Under the pieces are notes generated by a model, which had not been told where the DNA came from, ran no database searches, and saw only the letters and a list, made by a program, of their open reading frames with translations. This document shows positions 21,719 to 35,439 of a DNA stretch of 64,000 bases, piece after piece. Made by a program: the position numbers and the translations under genes. How positions within the stretch are numbered: position 1 is the first letter of the stretch; every line of letters begins with the position of its first letter. This DNA comes from Onthophagus taurus (Eukaryota > Arthropoda > Insecta > Coleoptera > Scarabaeidae), in NCBI RefSeq assembly GCF_036711975.1, contig NC_091975.1:1676501-1740500 (forward strand), written 5' to 3'.

Positions 21719-24700
21719 ATGGCGACCGAGAACAGTGAAGCTTCTTGCGATGCCGATCCAAATTTCGCCGTCATCTGCGGTTTCCTCGAACGTTTCGGGG
21801 CGATGTGCGGTCTTAATAACATAGACTTTTTGGATTTACAAGAAATGCTCGAAAATACCCAAGAAGGTTAGTTAGAAATTAAGTAAATAAATTTTAAAAG
21901 GTTAATTGTTATTGTTGTTGTTTTAGTTCCTCAAGCACTTATTGACCTTCACATAAAGTTATTGAGGAAGGCGAGGAAGTCTGTATCTTCTGAACGTTGG
22001 GAAAGGGCACTTATAAAGCTTTGTCACACTACATATTGTAGTAAAGACGGATGGGAATTGGAAAGGTTTGGTTATAAAAAAGCTAGGATTGGATCTAAAT
22101 TGAGGATTTTAAAGCAACTACTTGAGATGCAATTTGATTATAATCAAAAATTTAAAAATGATATTAATAAAATGTCTGCTATAGAACTTCGTTCACAACC
22201 AATTGGAAGGGACTCTTCTGGAAGGATTTATTGGTATCAATGTGACGAATCATGTCGAATAAAAGTTTATAAAGATGACCCTGATGATGAAAGTTGGTCA
22301 CTTATTGCAAAGTAATATATATTTTTTTGATTTAACTGAATATTTAATGTTTAAAAATAATTTACAGAGATCGCGATGGTTTAGTTAACCTAATCACACA
22401 ATTAAATAATGGAGATTCCACCAAAAGCAGCTCAGAACCTGTTAGTAATGAAGATAGTAACAGTGTGGAGGTTGTTGAAAAACCCATTTTAGATACAGGT
22501 CAAAAATCGAAAAATCCCAAATCCACAGTTGACTTGAAAATTGATGAGTCTGATAACGCCCAAAATCAAACATTGAAAACTCAAGATTTAGTCAATGAAG
22601 ATCAAAATGATTTAACTGATGAAAATTCAATTGATGATGAAAATGTTCATGATAAAAATGTTGATGGTGTAAATGATGATGAAAATTTCCAAAGTAACGA
22701 AGGATTAGATTTAAGTATAAAATCGAAACCCTCAGTTTTGGATCAACCAAAAAAGGAGTTTATGGGTATTAAAGGAAAATATATAAGGGAGGAAAGTGCG
22801 AGTGTTTCTGTTGGAAAAGCAGTTAGAAGCGCAAGTAAAGATGCTCTATCTTACAAAAGACCATTAGAAGAATATGAAATCGAAGAACCCAAATGTATAA
22901 AACAACGTAGAATGAATCGGCCAACACTTTTAATTAAAAAAACTCAGCAAGAACCACAAATTGAAGAGGAATCTGACGAAGATGAAGATGTTGATGAAGA
23001 AGAAGATGAAAATCTTGATGAAGAAGAAATCGAAGATGAGGAAGAAGAAATGGAGGAGGAGGAGGAGGATGAAGAGAATGATGAAAACGACGAAGTTGGG
23101 GAAGAAATTGAGGAGCCAATTATGTTAATTCGGGGTCAAGGAAACGGACACTCAAATAAATCTTGTCCTATAATTGTAAGTGAGGAAATCGAGGATACTT
23201 TTTATTTTTATGGCGCCGGGAATGGTTATGATTGTCAAACCGGAAATGAATCGACCGGAAAAGATGATGACAAAACTAAAACTGACATTAAAAATGACAA
23301 CACAAACAATGATATTCAAGAAGCTTCTAAAAAATGCCCCGAACAATCCACCAGTTCATTCTTTTTCGGTTCAAAGACATTCACAATTGGTGCTTCTTTA
23401 AGTTTTGGAGCTTCAATTAATGCTACTCCTTCAAAGATTAATGATCAGCCTTTAAATGTTAATGAAGAATCTTCAAAGATTAATGATCAGCCTTTGAATG
23501 TTAATGAAGAATCTTCAAAAATTAGTGATCAGCTTTTAAATATTGATGAAGTATCTGCAAAGATTAATGATCATCCTTTAAATGTCAATGAAGAAGTAGC
23601 AAAGATTAATGATCAGTCTTTAAATGTTAATGAAGAATCTTCAAAAATTAATGATGAGCCTTTAAATGTTAATGAAGACTCTTTAAATATTGATGTAAAT
23701 GAATCTGTAAAAGTTAATGATTTAAATTCGACTCATGTTCCTGAAATTGTAGATAAATTATTAGACAATAATGATGTAAATAAACCAGAACATTCCAGTG
23801 ATGTAATAAAAGAGATTCAAAACGATGAAAAAGTACAAGAAAATGAGAAAAATATGACTGAAGAAGGTACAAAACACGATGATAAAAATGAATTAATTGT
23901 TAATGATGCATTAAGTAAAGAGAACATTGAAGAAAATGATACAGAAATAATTGATAAAGAATTGAACAACGAAAATGAATCACAAAATAATAATTCTACG
24001 AGTGAGGTGGAACCAGAACTTCAAAAAGAAGAAGGAGAAGAAGATGATATTGAATCTTTGGAACAAGAAACTAAGATGATTTCTCTTCATGATGACTCAA
24101 CCGATGGAAAAATTGAACAACTTGAGCGTGACGCACGAAATATCTCTTTAGATGACTCAAATTTAAGTGAAGGAAAATCAAATTTGGAAGAATGTATGAA
24201 GGGAAATGAGGAAATTGAGATTGTTGGGGAAACAAATTTGACGAGCGATCTTAATATTAAAGAAAGCGATAAAGAAATTGAGGAAAGTAGTGAAAGATTA
24301 GTTCCGGAAAGCCCAACTAGAACTGAAAATGAAGAAACTAAAGAATCTGATGGAAAATTTGTTGGCGATCATACCGAAGAAAAAGTGGAAGAAACGAATA
24401 AAGAAAATGATGAGGTCAATTTGGAAAAATTACAAGAAAAAAGAGATGAAAAATTGGAGGAAACTGAAGAATGTGATGAAAAATTAAAAGATAAAGAAGA
24501 AGAAATAGAAATAATAGAGAAAAATGAAACATTAGAAAATAAAGCTTTAAGTATTGAAGAAAAAAGTACAGAAAACCAAGAATTAGATCATTTACAAGAT
24601 TGTGGTGAAGATAATAAAGAAGTAGAAGATAAGATTGACCAAATTGAATCAATCTCTAAAGAAAAAAACTTGAATGTGGAAAATGATTCAGAATTACAAA

Positions 24701-27700
24701 ATTTTATAGAATCCAAAGAATTAGTAATAACAACTTGTAAAGATAATAAAGAAAATTTAAAAGAACCTGATGTTATTGATGATCAAATTGAAAATACACA
24801 ATTTAATAAAGCAGAAGAAGAGGAATCACAAAAAGAAGAGCTTCAATCAAATCATGAAACGTCTGATAATTCAGAAGTCTCCATCGAAAATCAGCAAAAT
24901 GAAGCAATTCTTATTGATCTATCAACAAAGTCTACAAGTTTGAATGAAGAAAGTAATAAAGACTCAAACGATAAAAATGAAGAATGTGTTTTAATCGAAA
25001 CAAAAACGAATTTGGTGTCAACAACTTCCGAAAAAGAAATTTCTTCGGACATAGTTAATGTGGATAATAATAATGATAGAAATCGAGTGTTAAAAATTAA
25101 TGATGTGCCTTCGAATCAAATTGATAAAGATAATGAGAAAATAAATGACTCTGATAATGAAAATTTAAATGATGAAAACAGTGATGTATTATGTCAAAGT
25201 GAAAATCAAATTAATTCCTCTCTGGATATTGAAGGTGATGAACAAGAAGAAATCGTTCAAAAATTATTAAAAAGTGAAAAGGAAAATGAAATTTCTAGAA
25301 AATCGCCGATCGTTGAAGAATTAAAAGAAACTGAATTGATTAATTCCAAAATAAATGTTTTATCCGAAGAAAAAGATGACGAAATAATTAGTTTTAAATC
25401 AAATGATATTGTAACTATGGCAACCACTAATAAAACAGAAAATCTTGAAGATGACAGTAAACATAACCTTAAAATTGATAACCTAAAAGAAAACGAAACA
25501 AAACTGTTGGAAAAAGCAACTGAAGTTATTGAAATAACCGATGATTTAGATAAAAACACTGAAATTGAAGAGGTAGAATCAATTTTAAATGATGTTGTGG
25601 AAAAATGCGCCAAAACTGACGAAGAAGCTTCAATTCCTATTATAAATCTTGACGACCAAGACGATTCTCCTGACTCGGATGAACCTGAATTAATTACTAA
25701 TTCGCCTTCAGAAAATTCTTCACCGAATGTCTCAAAGGAAATTTTTATTGATGATGATGAGAAAGAATTTAATGCAAGTGAAAATGTATTAAATGTCGAT
25801 GAAAATGAACTAAATCTTGATAAAGATGAATTAAATGTTGATAAGGATGAATTAAATGTTGATAAAGATGAATTAAATGTTGATAAAGATGAATTAAACG
25901 TTGATAAAGATGAATTAAACGTTGATAAAGATGAATTAAATCTTGATAAAGATGAACTAAATGTTAATAAGAATGAAATAAACCTTGATAAAAATGAATT
26001 AAATGTTGATGAAGATGAATTAAAAGTCGTTGAGACAGAATTGAATATTGATGAAAAAGTTAATAAAAGTGTTGAAAAAAATCAAAAAAGAGTTGATATC
26101 AAAGGTGGTGGAGATAATGATGACGTAAAAAATGTTAAATCACCTGCTCAGGATGAGATAAAAGAAAAAGGAGTTGGAGTGAAGAAAAAGGTCGTTAAAA
26201 CGAAAGATGTTGATGCTAACGTTGAAAATGGAGAATCTTCAACACAAGAACCAATACAGGTTAGTTAACTTCAAATGTTGTAGAGTTTCTTTAGTATTTT
26301 GCTCGAGTTGTATCTTGCAAATTAGTAATTGGTAAATTATCATACAATAACAAGAGAATTTGTATAAAATTTACTCCTATTTTATGTTTATGTAGTGATA
26401 TTTAGGTTTGAGGTTAGCATTATTTTAATGTGTCAATTTTATGTCAACATAGCGACATCTGGAGGAGATAAAATTTATTTACTGAAATTGTAATCGATTT
26501 AAATCTGAGTAAAATTGTGGCATAATTCTGAGCTGTCAGGATCTCGAAATCGACGCTGATTGTTACTGAGCTGTGAAAATTATTTTTTTAAATTTTTAAG
26601 ATTTTGAAGTTAGTTCAATTGGAAATTTCTTCATTACCGACAAAATTTGCTTTAATTTTTTGCTTATTGTGACGAAAATTAGATGTCGTTAGTTACTGTA
26701 TTCTGAAAAATTCTTTGACAGGTGAAGTTTCAATTTAAGGTTATAACGCTTTAAAAAGAAACCAACAATTTTTTTGGGTTCTCCATTTACCATCTATTTC
26801 ACGTAACACACCTAAAGTATGCATTTTCATCATCGAAACTTCACTGAACCCTTTAAAATAATTATTAAATTGTCGACTTTTTTAATACAAGTTAAGTAAT
26901 AATAATCCTTTTTATTTACTAAAATTATTTCGTTAGTATCACTTGAAATAGTTCATGCGATTAGCATGCCGCAATCTTTATCAAACAATTCGCAAAGAAT
27001 TCACAAAGTGTTTGTGTATTGTCTATAAATATGGTGTTTATTATTTACTACAATTACTTACTGATAGAATAACGAATTGGTAATCGGAGTTTACCACGTT
27101 ACGGCGCAAGAAAGCTAAAGCGCATGTGTAATAAGAATTAGAAGAGTTCTGGACAGGTTCTGACACTTGTTAAGCAAACTATAATAAATAATATTAGTAC
27201 GGTATGCCGAAAAATGTAAATCAAACCAAATTACAAACACATAAACAATTTGCGGAGGTTAGTTTTCTTAGATTTATTCAAACTTGTTTGTTTTAGTCGG
27301 CGATTTTTGTGATAAGTTAGCTATTTTACATTTAATTTATTTTTTATATAGGTACGAAGAAGTACCAGAAAAAAAGCGGGCGATGCCGTAATTTTACCTG
27401 AATTACCTAAGATGAAGCGTCGTGGAAGATCGCACCCTAATTACAATGTAAAAAATGCTACACAAAAATCTACCGAAGAGGAAAATCCCATCGAAATACA
27501 ATCGAAACGATCAAAACTCACTAAAAATTCTTCGTCACCATCTCCAAGAATTGAAACCGAAAAGAAGGAAAAAAGAAAAAACGAAACGAAAAAAGATAAA
27601 GATGAAACTAATGTAGAAGAAGGTGAAGCGAATATAGAAAAGGATGATGTGATGAATGAAGGTGAAGGAAAGAAAGATAAATATGGGGCAAAGGAAGATA

Positions 27701-30700
27701 TAGATGGAGTAAAGAAAGATAAAGAAGAAGCAAAAAAGGATAAAAATGAAACTAAGTTAGAAAAGGAAGAAACAATGAAAGAAAATGATAAAGCAAAAAA
27801 AGGTATTGTTGCAAAGAAGAAAAAAAGAGATAAAGGTGAAACAAATAAAGACGAAGATGAAATAAATAAAGATAGAAATGAAACAATAGTCGATATAGAC
27901 GAAACAAACAATGATACATCAGAAGAAAAACCAAAAACAAACGGTCCATTTTTATCTTGCGTTAACATCCAAAAATTACAAGAACCAAAACAAAGTACAC
28001 CATCACCACTTTCTATAAAATCAGCAAGTAGTGATGATGATAATAACATAGATGATTTACCAGAGATGATGGTTGAAACTATTCATGACGCAGACGATGA
28101 TCCAGAAGAAGTGGATGATGATGATTTCGACGATTTAAATGATGATAACAACAGTAACGATATCATTTTAATTGAAGATGATGGTCAAAACGATAGCGAT
28201 GATTGCGTGGAAGTTACTCCAACAGTTAAAACGATGACTTTGAGTACATTTCAATTGGATGTAACAGATTCTCCACCGAGATCTACGAAAGAAGTGGTAA
28301 GAAAAAAACGGACACGGGAAGATGTCGAAAAAGGTGGTGGAAGTAACAACGGTAATGACGATGACGAAGAAGTTTTATCATCAAAGAAACGAAAGTTAAG
28401 AGGAAAACGACAAGTTGATAAAGATTTAAGGAGAAGTGTCGAGGAACAGAAGAAAAAGGAAACGATCAGCAGCGAGGATGAAGATGGAGAAAAAACGAAA
28501 GAGAAAGAAATAGTTGAGGCGAAAAAGAAACCGCCCGTTAATAAGGGTGGATACAAAAGGAAAAAGACCCTTTTGGGGTTGGATATTCCCGAATCAATTG
28601 ATTTCTTAGAAACAACTCCTGGAAATGTACGACAAAGTCGAAGAATCGCTCAGTTAAAGATTAGGGAGGAAGCGGAAAGGCGAAAAATTGAGGAGATGAC
28701 GATGATGGACGTCGAAAAGAAACGAAAAAGTAGCAAAAAAGACGAAGATAAAGATTATAAAGTTGAAAAGGTTAAACATAAAAAATCAAAAACCTCAACT
28801 CAAGAAGATGAACCCATTCTTATACAAAGCGACGATGAATCTGAATTGAGAAAAAAGAAGAAGAAGCGGAGGAAAAACGTTGATCCAAGAAAAATTTTTG
28901 ATGAAAGTAATCCATGGAGATCCTCAAGCGATTCAAGTTCAAATGAGGAAGTCGCAGAAGAAGAGGAAGAGGAAATTTCTGATCCCGGAAGTCCATTATT
29001 TAAATCAGACCATGAATTTTCACCAGAAAGTGACATAGAAGGTAAATTTTTATATTTGTTGACAAATTAAACATTAATTTATTTCATTTAAAATTTTTAG
29101 GAGGCGAAGAGGTGCAACCATTAAAACGCGCAAGAACGGCTCGTAAAGAAGATGATTGCGAGGAAGTCGACGATTGTTCTTGTCAAAAATGTGGCAAAAA
29201 AGATCACCCGGAATGGATTTTGTTATGCGATGGTTGCGAAAATGGCTGGCATTGTTCTTGTTTACGTCCGGCCCTTCTTGTCATTCCCGAAGGCGACTGG
29301 TTTTGTCCACCATGTCAACATGTTATGCTTGTTAAAAATCTCGAAAGGAAATTGATCGATTTCGATAAAAAACTTGCCAAGCGGCAAATTGTTGTTCGAC
29401 GTCGTGAACGTTTAGCGTACGTTGGTATCAGTTTAGCTAACGTACTTCCGGTTAAGAAGTCAATTCAAAATAAAGATTTACCAGTAATGAAAAAACGTGC
29501 TAATAAAGTCGATGAAGAAAGTGAAAGTTCAGACTCTGAAAGCAGTAACGACGAAGACGAAAGTGGAAGTGAATCTGAATCGGATAGCGAGGATGAGCCT
29601 ATTTATCAATTAAGACAACGCAGGCAAGCACATAGTTATCGGTTTCAAGATTATGATGAATTAATTAATTCCGCTATTCGAGATGAGATGGATGCTGTGA
29701 AGGGAGCTGGAAATCAAGGGAAAGGTAAAGATATTTCGACGATTGTTAATGCAAAAGACGAAGAGAAAAGTGATGTAACAAAACCGCCAGAAGAAGTTTC
29801 TGAAGAAAACTCAGTACAAAAAGAACCTGAAAAACAAAGCGAAAAACCAGAAAATATTCCCGAAGTTTCAACTGAAATTGAGCACAAACGCACCGAACAA
29901 GAATCTGACGAAGAAGAAGACGAAGAACCAATTAAACCAGCTAAAAAATTAATTGGAAGGAAAAAACCGAGAAAACTAAATAGTTTAGATGTGAGTAGCG
30001 AAGATGACGCTGATTCCGACGAAGACTTTAAAGGATCAAGTTCGGATGAGGACGAAGATGATTACGAAGAAGATCTCGGCAGTGATAGTAGCGATTATGG
30101 TGGTGGAGGTAGGAAAAAAGGACCTGTTCGTCGATCGACAAGGGCGAGAAGGTCACGTTACGATAGAGATTTTATTAACGATGATTCCGACGACGACGAT
30201 GAAGAAGAAGAAGAGAAGAAACGAAAAAAAGGTGGTCATAGACCGTGGACGGAAACTGAGTCAGAAGAAAGCGACCAATCGTGGGGTAGAAGAAAACGAA
30301 GCAAGAGAAACAACGTTTCATCTTCATCTCCGAAGAAACGAAAACCAAAAAAATCAAAGAAACGTTTCGACGATTCCGACGAAGACGAGCGCCACGTTAA
30401 TAAAAAGAAAAGGAAAATTAAATACGGCGGGTTAAATGATGACGAAGATGATGACATGGAAATCGGGCGAAGAACTCGAGGAAAAAAAATTAATTACGCG
30501 GCCGTTTTAGCTTCGGATAGCGACGATGACGAACCAAAAAAACCAAACGAAAAACTCGAAAGCGACGATGATTTCGTTGCCGAAGACGCCGAACAAGACG
30601 AGGAGGATGATGAGGCGCTCGATGAAGAAGAAATCAAAAAGATCCAAGAAATTAAAAACAACACATCCAATTTAGAGCCACCTAAAATTGTTATTCAATC

Positions 30701-32166
30701 AAATGTAGTCGTATCCCAACAAAATGTATCAGAAAAAATAAAAGAAAGCGGTGGAAACCAAGACGAAGAAGAGGATGAGATCAATCCCATTGAAGCTATG
30801 AATCGAAATTTGGAAGAAATGGATGAGGAGGAAATGGAGAAGTTAATGGAAGAAGAGGAGTACGCTAATAAACAACTCCAATTAATGGCATTGCAATTAG
30901 AAAAGGAGAAAAAGCGAAAAGAAAGAGAAGCACAAAAGAAAGTACATGAAGGCGATGATGAAGAGGAAAAACCTCCACCGAAAATTCCTCAAAAACGAGG
31001 GAGAAAGCCTAAAAATTATAACCCTAATAATGATGGAGTTCCTAAAAATCCTAACGAAATTTTATCATCAAACCCACCCAACTTAGATATAAATCAACTC
31101 AATAATCCAATTAACTCCTTATCGGAAACGGATTCCCCAAAGAAACGACGTGGACGTGGTAAAGGGAAGAAAACGTTAGAAAAGGAAGCCGCGGCTGCTG
31201 CTGCAGCGGCCGCATCAACTCCTGGACCACCCCCGATTGTTGTTCCAACACCGAATGAAAATACTACTTCGGAAATACAAACGGCTAAATTAGCGGTGGC
31301 GGCTCCCCCGCAACCTTTCGCACAAACACAACCGGTTCCTTCGGTGATCACGAGGATGCTTCAAGGGGGGCGACCGCCAGGAAATTACGGCCAAATTGAT
31401 GGGTTTTATGGCGAACAAGCAGTTGCTGGAGAAGCGGGACCTCCACCTGGAAATGCTGCGATGCCACCCGCACCACCTATTGTGCCACCTTACATTCAAG
31501 GTAAGTAAAAAAAATTTTTTTAATTAATTTTTAATAATGAATTAATTAATTAATAAATTAGGGAATGCTCCATCACCACAATATCGACCGCCTCCAGCTC
31601 CACTATTAAATCCTTTCCACCGGAGTAGCCCAGTACCAAACCAACCCCAATTAAGATTAAGACTCCCAGCGCCGCCGCCACCACCACCACCACCTGGAGG
31701 GATATATCAACATCATTCGTTGGAAGCACCACCTACCGGAGGTGCGTCGGTGGTTATACCACCAACTGGGAGTACACCTGAAGACGGGGAATCACCGGTT
31801 ACGGTGCCACCTGAATCAGAAGGTTCCTCTAAAACGGTTGAACAACCCCAGCATCCTAGGCAACCACCTCAACCAACACCACCGCCACCGCAACTGGCAC
31901 CGAGATTTGGTACACCTCCGGTGGTGCCGCCCTCATCACATATCAGGATGCCGTATCAACCGTCTGTACAGCACCCGACCAGTTACTTTTATATGCCTCC
32001 GAATATAGGAGGGGAAGAAAACATGAATTATCCGTACGGGGAGCAGTTTTCGGAAACGAATTCACCTCAGGAGGCAGCTAAAGGATACGAGGAAGAGAAC
32101 AGCGGTGAATTTGGGGGGTTGGTGTCGTACTTTTCGAGCCAAAGGGAAGATGATTTAGATACATAG
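21719..32166 (+). CDS. Rsf1: Remodeling and spacing factor 1 (RSF1), giant form
   Basis: Large subunit of the RSF chromatin remodeler that partners ISWI and spaces nucleosomes. Exons: 21719-21866, 21927-22311, 22368-26259, 27352-29041, 29101-31500 and 31562-32166, about 3039 aa versus about 1440 in human. N-terminal domain read directly: DADPNFAVICGFLERFGAMC, LHIKLLRKARKSVSSERWER, FKNDINKMSAIELRSQPIGR and DSSGRIYWYQCDES. A very long acidic, low-complexity region follows with two tandem-repeat blocks. The PHD finger lies around 29160-29320: CSCQKCGKKDHPEWILLCDG, CENGWHCSCLRP, GDWFCPPC. Acidic/basic tracts, an Ala run, and a Pro-rich C-terminus follow. The start ATG (MATENSEASCDADP) matches the family start. 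Minus-strand and alternate-frame ORFs across it are low-complexity shadows. Confidence 0.93.
23431..23682 (+). repeat. Six 42-bp in-frame repeats in RSF1 exon 3
   Basis: Each unit encodes a 14-residue motif of the form SKINDQPLNVNEES with substitutions. Six copies run head to tail, keeping frame. Confidence 0.9.
25780..26052 (+). repeat. Thirteen 21-bp in-frame heptad repeats in RSF1 exon 3
   Basis: Units encode KDELNVD and variants (ENVLNVD, KDELNLD, KNEINLD, EDELKVV, ETELNID). The central copies are almost identical at the DNA level, indicating recent expansion by slippage or unequal exchange. Leu and Val/Leu recur every seven residues. Confidence 0.92.
27204..27257 (+). CDS. Rsf1: Possible alternative first exon of RSF1 (PHD-only isoform)
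   Basis: An ATG at 27204 opens an 18-codon frame (MPKNVNQTKLQTHKQFAE) ending GAG|GTTAGT. Its phase 0 matches exon 4 at 27352, which continues VRRSTRKKAGDAV. Transcription from within the 1.1-kb intron would give an RSF1 lacking the N-terminal domain but keeping the PHD finger. Chance could produce this arrangement, so it is a candidate only. Confidence 0.35.
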
Positions 32167-33789
32167 CTAGAGTGCGGTTCGGAAAATATCGAATAGAATT
32201 AAATTATTTATTTTTGTTTTATATTGAAAAAGGACGATTCTTTTTTTAGTAACTTTTTATTTTTTACCTGTTAGGAGGAAATATATATGTATATGTCTTA
32301 TATATATTTATATTGTAAATAATTATTTTTTTTTAATAGGCTACTAATCTTTGTAAGATCTTTGTAAGAGGTGCCCCATATGTAGGTGTGTATATATTTA
32401 TTGTACATAATATAAGTTAAGATTTATAATATGTTTGCGTTGCTAATAACGTTTAGAATACATATAGTTAGTGAAAAGGGAAGTTTATATACACAGTATT
32501 TATTAATGATGCAATTTACTTGGCATTAATAAAAACTATGTTTATGATAAAGGTATATACACATATATACAACATTATGGTGTAACATCGCCTTTCATCC
32601 ACTCCAAATTAATAGTGCAATTCTTTAAAAATGTATTACTTCCAATAAGATATTTTTTTATAACAAAAATAAAGAACATTTTACCCATCCCACAAGTGAA
32701 TGAATCTATAATATTATATCGATATTTTCTACTATTTAAGTATTAGTTATCTCTAACTATTACCGATTCGTTTCTTGTAATAATTTTTCTTTATTTTGTA
32801 AATGCACATATTAATAAAATAACGTGGAAAATTTACTTGGATAAATTTCGACGTTTAAATTTCCCCCCTAAAAAATTTTAGTTCCCCCGTGATGGCGCAT
32901 CTTCAAAAAACAAAATTCCCTGTGCAATCACACTGACAGGTGACAAAGTGCAACAACAAATTTATTTCTGTACAAAGTATATTTAATTTAATTTATTTAA
33001 ACTTTCTTAAGACAGTAAAACGCATTTATCGAATTCGCGGTGAAATGTTCATCAAGTTTTATCGACCAAACTAGTCACGTTCGTTTTAAACATCACAACG
33101 TCAGGTAAATAATAAACTTTCTTTAATATTTCCTTTTTAATTGTTTTAACTTAATTTAAACATCACAAAAACGTTTCTTTTTATGATGAATCATAACAAC
33201 CTTGAATAAATCATTTTAGATTTTATTTATCTTAAAATTTAATTAAACTAATTTGTTATTAATAAACCTTTGTATAAAATCATTTTTAATCAAGTTTAAG
33301 TGATCAATAATAATTTTTTGATTAAATATTCCTATTTAACCTATTTAACATAATTTTGAGGTTAGGTTGAATCTGTCACTTAAAGTGTAAGGTTAAAAAA
33401 ATCATTTTAATTTTATTTTTTTAAATTAAGAGGTAATTTATGTGTTGAATTAAAGCAAAAACACTATTTTAACGTTATTATAAAAATATATAACATTTAG
33501 ATATTAAATATTCCTATTTAACATAATTTTGAGGTTAGGTTGAATCTGTCACTTAAAGTGTAAGGTTAAAAAATCATTTTAATTTTATTCTTTAACATTA
33601 AGAGGTAATTTGTGTGTTGAATTAAAGCAAAAATACTATTTTATTTATAACAATTTATAAGAATATATAACATTTAGATATATACAAAAAAAAAATTTTT
33701 TTAATTTTTAGGTTATGTTATAAAATTGTAACAAATAATAATAAATAAATGTTTTAAATGATCAGTTCTTTAATTTTGATTTAGATTAA
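32167..33789. other. RSF1 3' UTR, UBAP1 promoter, 5' exon and leader intron
   Basis: AATAAA words near 32815 probably end RSF1. A TGATGGCGC word sits at 32890. A donor at 33105 (TCAG|GTAAAT) and an acceptor at 33784 (GATTTAG) define a UBAP1 leader intron holding a tandem duplication (33321-33682). Confidence 0.55.
33321..33682 (+). repeat. Tandem duplication, two units of about 180 bp
   Basis: Both units contain ATTCCTATTTAAC, TTTTGAGGTTAGGTTGAATC, TGTCACTTAAAGTGTAAGG, AAGAGGTAATTT, GTGTTGAATTAAAGCAAAAA and a closing TATATAACATTTAGAT. Few differences, so it is recent. It lies in the UBAP1 leader intron. Confidence 0.9.
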
Positions 33790-35121
33790 ATGGCTTACAA
33801 ATCAAATCAAGAGCATTCTAGTTACATGGATGGTGTGAAAGTGAAAATTTCAGAACGTTATAAACCTCCACCGAAAATAACGTTACCGATGGCATATTCA
33901 CAACGAATAGAAGTGAACAAACAAATTCGCGATAACATTCCAATTTACAATTTTAGTTTAGAGCGAACGGTTAAAGAGAAAATGAAGGAGTGGAAAGAGG
34001 CGCGTGAAAAAATGATAATGGAACAGAAGGAAAGAATCGAACGTATAAAAGAGGCGAAAGAGAAAGAAAAAAATATAGAAATAGAATTAAGAAAAAAGAA
34101 AACGGACGAAGAGGATAAGATGGAGAAAGGAATAACTACGAAAAGTGAGAACGACTTTTCAAATAATTATAATAATTTAAGAGATTCATCGATGTTAAAA
34201 CCAACTCAAGCGAATGCTAATATTTTAACACCCACTCCGTTAGGAAATTTAACGCTTGGTTCTTATACGTGTAAAACGGTAGATAAAAGTCCGTTTAACA
34301 TTTCAGATTTTGATCCAGATACGTCTAGTCCGTTTGATAATATGGCTTTAAAAACTATAAACGATATGGCAGAATTAGCTTTGGTGTTACAGAATGAAGA
34401 AAAAATTATACCAACCTCTTCTTTGTATTCTTATAATAATCCCGCTGTATATACACAAACTTATCCTAACAATACACAAAGTTATTTATATCAACCTTCA
34501 ACCTCATCAAATGCATACAATTTTCCAAATTCAACAAATAATACTTACCAAACGACCACTATTACAACGCCTAGTAATGGTTTATTGAAATATTATGATC
34601 ATTTAAATCCGAATTTTGGACATCCAATTAATTATGGGAAAATGGTTGACAATAATATTAAAATTAATAATACTGTCCAACTTAATAGCACAGTGCCTGA
34701 TATCATGAAGGCTTTGCAAACCGAAATTGATAATAAATACTTAAATTTGAATAATGTTACTTCTATCAATAAATCTAGTCAGTTAGTCGATTCTTTATTA
34801 CAAAATGAGGCGAAAGTTGAAGACGAAACGTTTAAGAACATGCCAGGAGACTTACAAAAAATGGCTAAAGAAATTAATTCCATGGGATTTCCTTTAGATC
34901 GAGTTATTCGCGTTTGTAAAATAATTGGAGATGATCATAAAAAGGTAAGCATTAAAGTTATGTTTCTATTATATTATTTTTTTGTGAAATTTTAGATTGT
35001 AGAGCACCTTTTGGCACTATCCGACTTATTAGATTTGGGATTTCCTGAACAAGACGTATCGAAAGCTCTTTTAGAATGCAACAATGATAGAGATAAAGCT
35101 TTGGATCGGCTGATATTGTAA
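33790..35121 (+). CDS. Ubap1: UBAP1, ESCRT-I ubiquitin-binding subunit
   Basis: ESCRT-I component sorting ubiquitinated cargo into multivesicular endosomes. Two coding exons (33790-34944, 34996-35121) give 426 aa. Read directly: an N-terminal UMA-like start (YMDGVKVKISERYKPPPKIT, LPMAYSQRIEVN), then IYNFSLERTVKEKMKEWKEA leading into a charged coiled coil. The central DFDPDTSSPFDNMALKTIND corresponds to the conserved DPFDNLELKTID motif of vertebrate UBAP1. C-terminal UBA-type repeats read AKEINSMGFPLDRVIRVCKI and LLDLGFPEQDVSKALLECNN, ending DKALDRLIL. The middle is Asn/Thr/Tyr-rich and disordered. The last intron interrupts the UBA region at DDHKK|IVEHL. Confidence 0.92.
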
Positions 35122-35439
35122 TAACGACTGCGTATTTCCACATTTTTTTTTTGTTTTAATTAACGTATGGTATATTTCGTAATTATTTATTTTGTACATA
35201 AAGCGATAAGAAACGAACTCATTCGCCCACACACACACACACCTGATTATACTAAATAATAATTATCATCGAATAATTAAAATCGTTTTTATCTGTATAT
35301 TTGTGATTATCTTGAAAACACTACATAAAAGGGGTAGATGTATGTAAAGGGATAAAAGATATTATTTATATTAAAAGAGACTTAATAAATGTTTAAAACA
35401 ATTTCATTTGGATGAGGTTATTTTTATTTTATTAGCCCA

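Noticed and set aside
21586-21822. Minus-strand ORF over the RSF1 start
   Set aside because: It mirrors the RSF1 first exon, which has clear homology on the plus strand.
27441-28049. 202-aa minus-strand Ser/Phe-rich ORF
   Set aside because: Antisense of the GAA/AAA-rich RSF1 exon; Ser/Phe/Leu strings are what such DNA gives in reverse.
30004-30435. 143-aa plus-strand ORF within RSF1 exon 5
   Set aside because: Shifted frame of acidic/basic low-complexity sequence; the main frame is RSF1.
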